Position numbers and translations under genes: made by a program. From Hypericum androsaemum (taxonomy: Eukaryota; Streptophyta; Magnoliopsida; Malpighiales; Hypericaceae), in the NCBI GenBank assembly GCA_963995505.1, contig OZ023188.1, positions 4,898,001-4,962,000 of the forward strand: a stretch of DNA of 64,000 nucleotides, given 5' to 3'. Position 1 is the stretch's first letter; each line of letters starts with the position of its first letter. The notes beneath the pieces were generated by a model. The model made no database searches and was not told the DNA's origin. It saw nothing but the letters and a program-made list of their open reading frames with translations. Below are positions 56,810 to 64,000 of this stretch, piece by piece.

Positions 56810-58355
56810 ATTATTGGATTTAATTTGTTGCTTGAACAAGATTGCTGGGAAGTGTAGATTAGATTCACCGTCCATCACCTGATTGAAAGAGATGAGCAAC
56901 AAAGTAGAGGCTTGATTGCTTGTAGATTTAGATTAACTGTAGATCTCTGATGTTGTTTAGGTTTCGTCACAGGAGTTTAGGTACATCGTGGTGATTCATT
57001 TGAATCCGGGAAATTAAGGGTATATTCGAGGCAGCAGACCTGGTGCAAATCACTGCGAAGAAGCTAGCTCCTCTTCACTCCAGAAGTCTGAAGAACCACC
57101 ATTCACAAGGTAGGTTGATCATATGCGGACCTGACCAGGTCCGCAAATCTTTGCCACATTGTTCTGCAGCTCTCTTTCCCAGAGTTTGAGAATAGCTGTT
57201 TGAAAAGCTAGCTTCGAGGCTTTAGTTTAATTGCCTTATTGTTTTAACACCTCATCAGCTGCGAGGTAGTTTCAGCATGATGTCTGGACTTATGGCATCG
57301 ATTTTCTGATGGAACGTCGATGGGATTGTTGTTGCTAACCATACAAACTGTTGCATAAACCATGTCAATATAGTGAAATTGATTTGCAAGGGCATATAGA
57401 CTCAACATTCTTCAAGGTCCTGGACTCTCTCCCTTTTTGATGATCTGGAGCTCTTGGACTTCGATAAAATTTTAGATAGATACAGAATGTGTGTTTTTTT
57501 TTCTCTGTACACTACCCACTTTTGGTTCCTTGGATGAGCATCGTTTTTGATATTTTTAAGGTATCGTTGTTCTTGTTTTGACTAGGTTTCTTGTTATGGT
57601 TTGTTTCATGTTTCTGTTTTCAAATATTTTTCAGGTTTAATTGATAGGGTTTCCTTTCTGACAGCTTTAGGTACTCTTTTTTAGATTTTGTTTTTGGTAA
57701 GTAAATTTTAATAGTAATAATATGTACATCCTACATAGACCACCCCGACCTGTAAATCTGCATCTAAAACTTTGCACCTCTCCAAGTGAAGGCAAAGCTT
57801 TGGATCCAGAACAAAACCATGCATGGCCAAATCCCATCAGCACCTATAGTGCGTTTATATGATCAACAAAATTGAAGGGATTTATTATAGAGCAGCAGAT
57901 CTTGTCGGCCCCCAGATCCTTGATCGAATTTGACCAACGAAGCCACGCTCTAAAAGATAGAACGGATTGGTATCTCCTGGTTACTCCTCAATCCCTGGAA
58001 GGCCGCTCGATTCCTATAAGACTATGCGCAGTAGTTATTATATAAAAAAATTTGATAAGAAGTGATTTTCGCTCGGCCGAGCGGATTGGTTGGCCCTTTT
58101 TTTTTCAATAATCTAACTATCTAGTTATTTCCAATTGGCATAATATTATTCGTAAAAATAGATTTATTCGGATACGATTTTTGTGGTTAGCTTATCTTTA
58201 GTAATAAATTTAAAAAATAATTTAAAAATTATTAAATTTTGTATTTCTATAAATAGATTCCAATGTTAACATATTTTCATATACCATCTAAAATTCTCTC
58301 TTCTTTCACTACATAATTTCTTCTTATAAATTATCTCTATTATATTATTTCTATT
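56810..58355. other. 3' region of the DDT/PHD gene and gene-free flank
   Basis: No coding gene. It includes a perfect 10-bp inverted repeat, TGCGGACCTG-AC-CAGGTCCGCA, at 57124-57145. The last about 250 bp is AT-rich and is probably the 5' part of the PIF/Harbinger element; its terminal repeats were not found. Confidence 0.45.
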
Positions 58356-59408
58356 ATGGATCCAAATGATCCTAATTTTTTAAATTATCACTCATTCAGA
58401 TCTTATAATCCTTCATCTTATCTAAATTCTGGAGAGTATTCGAACTCTCCACTATTTTATACCTCTCAATTTTTGCCAAATCTTTCCCAAATGCCATTGT
58501 TCTAACACCAATCCCCCCAAAATATTCCACAACACTTATCCTTCGATGGAACTAGCCAGGTTAAAACTAAAAAGGCTGCACTAATTAATTGGGGTGTCAA
58601 AGAAGACATTGCCCTAATGTCAGCTTACATCTTCTGTAGCGAAGATAGTGTTATTGGAAAAAATCAGAAGAGTGCCTCGCTATAGTCCCGAGTGAGTGAT
58701 TTGTACCATGAAGCTCAAGCAGAAAAATCGGAAGAGATCATTGCAAGAAATGTGCCAGCAATAAAAGGTCGTTATAAACGACTTAATGAAAATGCAGCAA
58801 GGTGGGTCGGTGTCTACCGAGAAGCACTGAAAAGGAAACGGAGCGGCATGAGCGAGGCAGATGTTGAGGCCGAAGCTCAAGCACTTTATGAAAAAAAAGG
58901 TGAAAAAAAATTTACTGACCTTGTTATTTTTAATGAAGTTATGTGTAAATCTCCCAAATGGAAAATTGAAGAAGGAGATCGCGCTGCAACAAATTTTCCT
59001 CCGCAGAACGAGGAGGAGGAAATAGAAAGTGTTGGGAGCTCGAAGAGGTCAAAGAATACCGAAGAAGGGGATTATTCAATCCCATCTAACTCAGAAGATC
59101 CAATCACCAGGTCTGCAACACTTTCCCGCCCTATGGGCAGAGATGCTGCCAAAAAAAGGAAAAGAAAAGGTAAAGCATCTAATGATGTTGCAGCAGAACT
59201 TTGTGAGATGAGAATAACCAGAGATAATGAAAATAAAATTTTGATGAAGACATTGGAGATGCAACAACAACTGGAGGAAAAAAGGGAGGCCAGGAAGAAT
59301 AAGGAGTTGGATAAAATCATGTTGACTGCTTTGATTTCAAAACAGCATTTATCCCCAGAAGATGAAGAGTTAAAGAGTTGTCTAATAGCTCGATTGTATG
59401 GAAACTGA
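58356..59408 (+). pseudogene. PIF/Harbinger ORF1, Myb/SANT-like DNA-binding protein (two stops)
   Basis: From the ATG at 58356 a single frame runs to 59408, broken by TAA at 58503 and TAG at 58683, where relatives have W (KSASLW). It contains the Myb/SANT-like region INWGVKEDIALMSAYIFCSED, then NVPAIKGRYKRLNENAARWVG, KKFTDLVIFNEVMCKSPKW, and a Lys/Glu-rich C-terminal coiled-coil stretch (LEMQQQLEEKREARKNKEL). Plant databases often label such proteins glutathione S-transferase T3-like or NAM-associated. In PIF/Harbinger elements this partner binds the element ends and helps the transposase enter the nucleus. It lies about 390 bp before a Harbinger transposase in the same orientation, which supports a shared element. 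Confidence 0.85.
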
Positions 59409-59416
59409 TTAGTTGT

Positions 59417-59515
59417 AATCTGCTCTTCATTTCTTGTAATTTGTTCTTCATTTCTTGTAATTTGTTCTTCAGTTATTGTAATTTGTTCTTCATTTCTTGT
59501 AATGTGTTCTTCATT
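59417..59515 (+). repeat. Short tandem repeat, about 21-bp unit
   Basis: Four to five copies of CTTGTAATTTGTTCTTCATTT directly after ORF1. Confidence 0.85.
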
Positions 59516-59805
59516 TAATGTAATTTATCTCGTACCTATTGTGTTGTCACTTCACCTTTGTCATCCACCCACACCCACACCCACAATTAATGTAATTTGT
59601 CTCGTACCTATTGTGTTGTCACTTCACCTTTGTCATCCACCCACACCCACACCCACACCCACAATTAATGTAATTTGTCTCGTACCTATTGTGTGGTCAC
59701 TTCACCTTTGTCATCCACCCACACACACACCCACACCCACACCCACACCCACACCCATAATTAATGTAATTTGTCTCGTACCTATTGTGTTATCACTTCA
59801 CCGTT
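59515..59805 (+). repeat. Minisatellite, unit about 65-85 bp with CCCACA array
   Basis: Three full copies and a fourth partial copy of TAATGTAATTTGTCTCGTACC followed by TATTGTGTTGTCACTTCACC, then TTTGTCATCCACCCACACCC. The copies differ in the number of CCCACA units. It replaces the expected N-terminal part of the transposase. Confidence 0.88.
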
Positions 59806-62403
59806 ATTCCTTCGCATTGTGGAGGCGGTTAGTGCCAATGACGTATATTTTCAACAACGTACAAATGCTGCAGGTATCCTTGGTCTGACAGGCATGCAGA
59901 AATATACCGGAGCCATAAGAGTGTTAGCTTATGGAACATCAACTGATGTCGTTGATGAATACCTGAGAATGGGTGCATCTACAACACGGCAAGCCCTCAT
60001 TAAGTTCGTAGATGGTATAATTTCCAGCTTTGGAAATGAGTACCTGAGAAGGCCCAACGCACAAGATTTGGCAAGACTACTCTACGTTGGGAAACAACGT
60101 GGATTCCCATGTATGACAGGTAATATTGATTGTATGCACTGGGAATAGAAAAATTATCCCAATGCATGGGCTGGGCAATATGCAGGAAGAAGTGGAAAGG
60201 CTACAATAATTCTGGAAGCAGTTGCATCATATGACTTATAGATATGGCATGCTTTCTTTGGAACACCAGGTACTCTCAATGATATTAATGTACTGGAACG
60301 ATCTCCTGTTTTTAGTGATGTCTTGGAAGGTAGAGCACCAAAAGTGAGTTATATCGTCAACAATCGACAATATGATATGGTATTGATGAGTGTCAAAACA
60401 CTCTATCATCTATGTATGTTTTAGTGTTGATTTTCCGTTGTTTCTAGTGTTGTTGTGTGTTATTTATTATTGTATTTGTATATATCGTACTTTGAACATT
60501 TTAGTGTAGTTCTTGTGATTTTCCTTAAGTTTCGTTCATGTTTATTTGTAGGAGGCTTTGTGGTGATGCAGGGAGGATATTGGTGCATTTTGGAGCATGT
60601 CAAAGGCGATCGGATCAGCCTTGAAGAATGGTGCACGATCGGGACGGCGACGACATTGAGCAGACTGACCTTGAGTGACTCAAATGAAGATAACTTTTTC
60701 ATATGAAGTCCAATAGAGACGAGTGAGATGGTTCTAGAAAGAAGACATCCGGAGCTACAACTTTGTCTTTATGGTCTTCTTCAAATTCGAAGTCTAAGAG
60801 AGTAAAAAATGCGCATGAAGTCAAGCTTCAAATCTGAGGACTCGCCTGACCAAAATCGGCCAAAATTTTGGGACCATTCCGGAATTTGCCATGACGTTTC
60901 TTGGCTGCCATCCCACCACTTTTTGGCTGGAATTCCACTACCAAACTCTCCATACTCCACTACCTTACATTGTCTCCCACTACCTTACATTGTCTCCCAC
61001 TATCTCCCATTTTCCAATCTTCCACACTCCTCCTTCCTCCCAAGAACAAAAATTCTGTGGCTCCCTCTCCCTCTTGGACCAAAAACGTGGCTCACCATTG
61101 AAGAGGAGAAGAAGAGAAAAACGTGGCTAGGAAGAAGCTAGGAGAGGAAGTGAAGGGAGAGCTTGAAGAAGGAGCTAGGAGGAAGCTCTTGAAGACTCAT
61201 TGAGCATTTCCTAAACTCTATCTTTTATGTTCATGTTCTATTCACATTTGTCAATGAATAATTTGTGTAATATGATGAACATGTGTGAGTAGTTGATTTG
61301 TGAGTTTGGTGCCTTGATGGCACCTACTTAGCCAATGGTTTTGTGGGGTTAATATGTCAAGGTTTATGTACTAGTTAATGAGTTTAATGCCTAATCTAGA
61401 TTGATCACATTGATTATGAACAAAGTTAATATTAATCGCCGAAAGGGGTTAGGATTAACGGACCATTTAACTAGTTGAGTAGGAACCTATTGTTGAGAGA
61501 TCACCTTAGGTGACTAGTTATCCAAAGGATGGTAATTATAGTTGGTGATTAGTTAGATTAGATGGCTAATTTATCGCGAGAGGGTGGTTAGTTCATCTAA
61601 GTCTAGTTAAGAATCGATTTAGACTAGTTTGTCGCGAGAGCGTTGATTAGTTATCTTCGAAACATCCGGACCATAACACGAACTCAATAAACCCCATATG
61701 CCATTTGGTTATTTAGGTTGTCATTGGTACCAAGCTCACTCTTGTCTTAATTGTTTAAACCATCATCTTGTTTAGTTGCAATTTCATTTTAAGTAGCATA
61801 TAGTGTTTGGAATTGACTCCTCCATTTCTTTTAGTCCTAAACTAGTGGTGAAGCCGAATTTGCGGGCTAGCTTAGTCCTTGTGGGACGACAATCCCGTAC
61901 TTACTCTTTATTGCAAGAGGGGTAAAAATCCTTCTTTTCAGGTATATTATCTCACTGATGGGATATATCCCACATGAGCTGCTTTTGTCAAGTCCATTAC
62001 ATCTCCTTCAACCTTAAAGCACAAGTTGTTTGCTGAACATCAAGAGGCTGCTAGAAAGGACGTGGATCGCGCATTTGGAGTTCTACAAGCTCGTTTTGTA
62101 TTCATTCGACGTCCATGCTTTCTTTGGGACAAGGAGTTAATGGGAAGAATTATGAAGGCTTGCATCATATTGCACAATATGATAGTAGAGGATGAACGAG
62201 ACACATATCTCCATTATCATGATCCGGCTGAATTCTGTAATGAAGATGACAATGAAGAAACTTTTCAGTTCTCTACTGAACACATCGGAAATCTATCCAC
62301 CTACATGACTGCTAGAGAACAACTTCGCAATAGAGAAGCTCATAACGCTTTGAAAAGTGATATAATTGAGCATATTTGGCAAAAGTTTAGAAACGATAAT
62401 TAA
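59800..62403 (+). pseudogene. PIF/Harbinger transposase (DDE_Tnp_4), split by an LTR-type insertion
   Basis: Once 60384-61940 and one copy of GGTAT are removed, the reading frame continues from VNNRQYDM to GYYLTDGIYP exactly as in the family. Catalytic motifs are NIDCMHWE (first D), GTLNDINVLERS (second D) and RKDVDRAFGVLQARF, where the third acidic residue is D instead of the usual E. The C-terminus ACIILHNMIVEDERD is intact. TAG stops at 60146-60148 and 60239-60241 replace W. The first about 60 residues of typical members are missing, lost into the minisatellite. It is dead by several independent lesions. Confidence 0.9.
60384..61940. mobile_element. Solo LTR or LTR-derived insertion inside the Harbinger transposase
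   Basis: A 1557-bp insert beginning TGATGAGTG and ending CTTTTCA (TG...CA), flanked by a perfect 5-bp duplication GGTAT (60379-60383 and 61941-61945). It has no coding potential for gag or pol, so a solo LTR left by recombination is the simplest reading. Its size suggests a Gypsy-type parent, which is inference. The insertion is younger than the transposase. Confidence 0.85.
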
Positions 62404-63828
62404 TTATGTAATTTGAAATTCTTGTATTTGTAATATGAAAATTTCATATTCGTAATTTATCATTTGTACCTTAAATTATTTTTATCTAATTTAGTATTCC
62501 AATTTTTGCTTTTATAATTTTATGACTTAATCATAATATTTAATCGTGTTATTAAAAATATAATTATTTTCGTAATATATAATTTTAATCTAAATAAATC
62601 AGAGTAGATAATATGTGTATGAGAGATAAATTAATAATTTATTCTGTGAACTGGGTTGCTGATGTGGGTAGAAAATATGTAAGTGGATTGGATTGGGTAT
62701 GAAAGAAAGAGAAATTAATAATTTATTCTGTAATCTGGATTGGATGGGTTGCTGATGTGGGTAGTCTAAGCGAGAGATCCCTAACGATTATTTTTTGGAC
62801 AGAAATGTCATGTCTGTCTGTCTGCACTGAAAAATGGAGATACTGCGAATTGAGTTGGTGGAAGTAGAGTTGTACAACAAAGTTTTGGGTTCAATTTTTT
62901 CAAATATAAAAAATATTATTTAGAGAGTCGTCCTGATAATTGAGCACTCAACGATACCTTTCAAATTTTTCTAAAAAAAAAGATACCTTTCAAATGTAAA
63001 ATTAGTTTTGGGTTGCACATTAACTATTTGAAATTCCGTCCGTGTTGAGCTTTATCTATGACGCAATTGTTTCTATAATTCACCATTCTACATCGGGTAT
63101 AATCGTACGGTATACAATTTGATCCTTGGAGAAGTTATTTTTGCTGTTTGCTTAGCTGGTGTTGGGTGAAAACTGGGAGACATTCTTAAATTCGAAATTG
63201 GGGTAAACGAATCCCCGAAAGGTTTGTCGATAAAGACAACTTGTGGGCCTAAGCATATGGAGGACCCAAGCTGAAGAAAGACGGGCACGTGACTCTAGCC
63301 TGGTGGATCGGCAATCCTTTTGCCCAGTTGGTAGACACATGCACATGCATTTCACTTTTTTACCGAAACCATATGATATTGTCCATCAAAATTATTCTAA
63401 ATCGAGACATTCGCTTAACTAATTAATCTAAATTTTATTTGGACAAAACTACGAGTAGTATCAAAGTTTACCCCGATAAATTTTAACTTTTGGCCCATGT
63501 GTCTACTTGCGTCATTATTCCATGCAAATTGGTTGAATTTCCTACTCGTTCTTTCGTTGGGTAATTCACGCATTTCATGTTGGTTCTTATCCATTTCTCT
63601 GAATTTGTAGTTTTCATGCAATTCCAACAAAATAATTAATATTGATAATTTAGAAGGAAAAGAGTGGAAAAAAAAACTCCAAACTCACTAAATGAGAGGG
63701 AACAAATTGTCCATAAAAATGATTTATCATACACACGAAAAAAAGAGCAAAAAAAGAAATTAAGAAGCAACAGTGGCAAGTTGTATGATTAACCGTCTGC
63801 TCTCTAGACCAACTAACAATCAACTGCC
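62404..63828. other. Gene-free flank with a direct repeat
   Basis: A block containing ATTAATAATTTATTCTGT...GGGTTGCTGATGTGGGTAG occurs twice (about 62628-62672 and 62714-62766) and may belong to the 3' end of the Harbinger element. The rest is AT-rich with no gene recognised; open frames at 63088-63862 are not supported. Confidence 0.45.
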
Positions 63829-63836
63829 TATAAATA
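63829..63836 (+). promoter_or_regulatory. TATA box of the gene at the right window edge
   Basis: CCTATAAATACAAAC about 115 bp before the ATG gives a normal leader length. Confidence 0.6.
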
Positions 63837-63948
63837 CAAACATTTCCTTCATAGCTCTTCACATCTTTAATTCTTCAAAATAATTCTCCAGTTCACTCCA
63901 TTATTTATTATCCATTTTTCAAGTCGCTGAAAAAATTAAACAAAAATA

Positions 63949-64000
63949 ATGGGCATAGTTAGAAGCATTTCCATTTTCTGCTTCCTCTTGGCGTTTCTTT
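63949..64000 (+). CDS. N-terminal start of a probable secreted protein (cut by the window end)
   Basis: Seventeen codons, MGIVRSISIFCFLLAFL, form a short basic start followed by a hydrophobic run, the look of a signal peptide. A TATA box and AACAAAAATAATGG start context precede it. The product cannot be identified from this much. Confidence 0.5.
   Translation, partial: MGIVRSISIFCFLLAFL

Noticed and set aside
57124..57145. Perfect 10-bp inverted repeat with 2-bp spacer
   Set aside because: A terminator or operator role makes no sense in this eukaryotic setting; a single short palindrome can occur by chance.
59502..59888. 128-aa repetitive open frame (CHPPTPTPT...)
   Set aside because: It is a reading of the minisatellite between the Harbinger ORFs, not a gene.
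60809..61141. 110-aa open frame inside the LTR-type insertion
   Set aside because: It overlaps other frames in the same region, contains simple TTACCTTACATTGTC repeats and has no gag or pol similarity.

Overview
This is nuclear DNA from a flowering plant, most likely a eudicot. The evidence is GT-AG introns, plant-type single-exon cytosolic sulfotransferases, a plant nuclear cap-binding protein gene, a DDT/PHD nuclear regulator with plant EAR-like LDLN repeats, and a dense mix of Copia, Mutator-like and PIF/Harbinger elements. I cannot name the species from the sequence.

Layout. From 1 to about 8.0 kb lie two decayed Ty1/Copia elements of different families, head to tail. At 8.5-9.8 kb is a Pack-MULE (Mutator-like element carrying host gene sequence) with a 9-bp target duplication; its cargo is a piece of a DUF604/Fringe-like glycosyltransferase gene. 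At 10.8-12.2 kb is a six-exon E2 ubiquitin-conjugating enzyme gene of the UBC19/20 (UBE2C) type. It converges on a minus-strand cytosolic sulfotransferase gene (12.6-13.6 kb), whose upstream flank carries a SINE with a perfect 17-bp target duplication. After 4 kb of AT-rich sequence comes a seven-exon minus-strand THUMP-domain (TAN1/THUMPD1) gene (17.6-20.8 kb). A nearly intact minus-strand Copia element with both LTRs (21.4-26.7 kb) sits inside an older Copia gag relic.

From 27.8 to 33.0 kb there is a tandem duplication of a sulfotransferase gene and its 5' region. The upstream copy is a broken pseudogene and the downstream copy is intact. Each copy carries a TIR element that the other lacks, so each is the empty site for the other. 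A second Pack-MULE, with a SEC13 WD-repeat fragment, lies at 33.8-35.3 kb.

From 35.6 to 45.2 kb is a complete 19-exon CBP80/ABH1 gene (862 aa by my splicing). From 48.4 to 56.8 kb is a complete 9-exon DDT/PHD-finger gene (1753 aa by my splicing). From 58.4 to 62.4 kb is a dead PIF/Harbinger element (Myb-like ORF plus DDE transposase) interrupted by a 1557-bp LTR-type insertion with a perfect 5-bp target duplication. The last 52 bases begin a secreted-protein gene that leaves the window.

The cellular genes belong to unrelated processes: ubiquitination, sulfation, tRNA acetylation, mRNA cap binding and chromatin. There is no operon-like system. The unusual content is the TE landscape: at least five related Mutator-like TIR elements or relics, three with plant gene fragments, clustered around the sulfotransferase duplication. 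Exon joins were deduced by eye from splice motifs and reading-frame continuity. Protein identities rest on remembered family motifs; no search was run.
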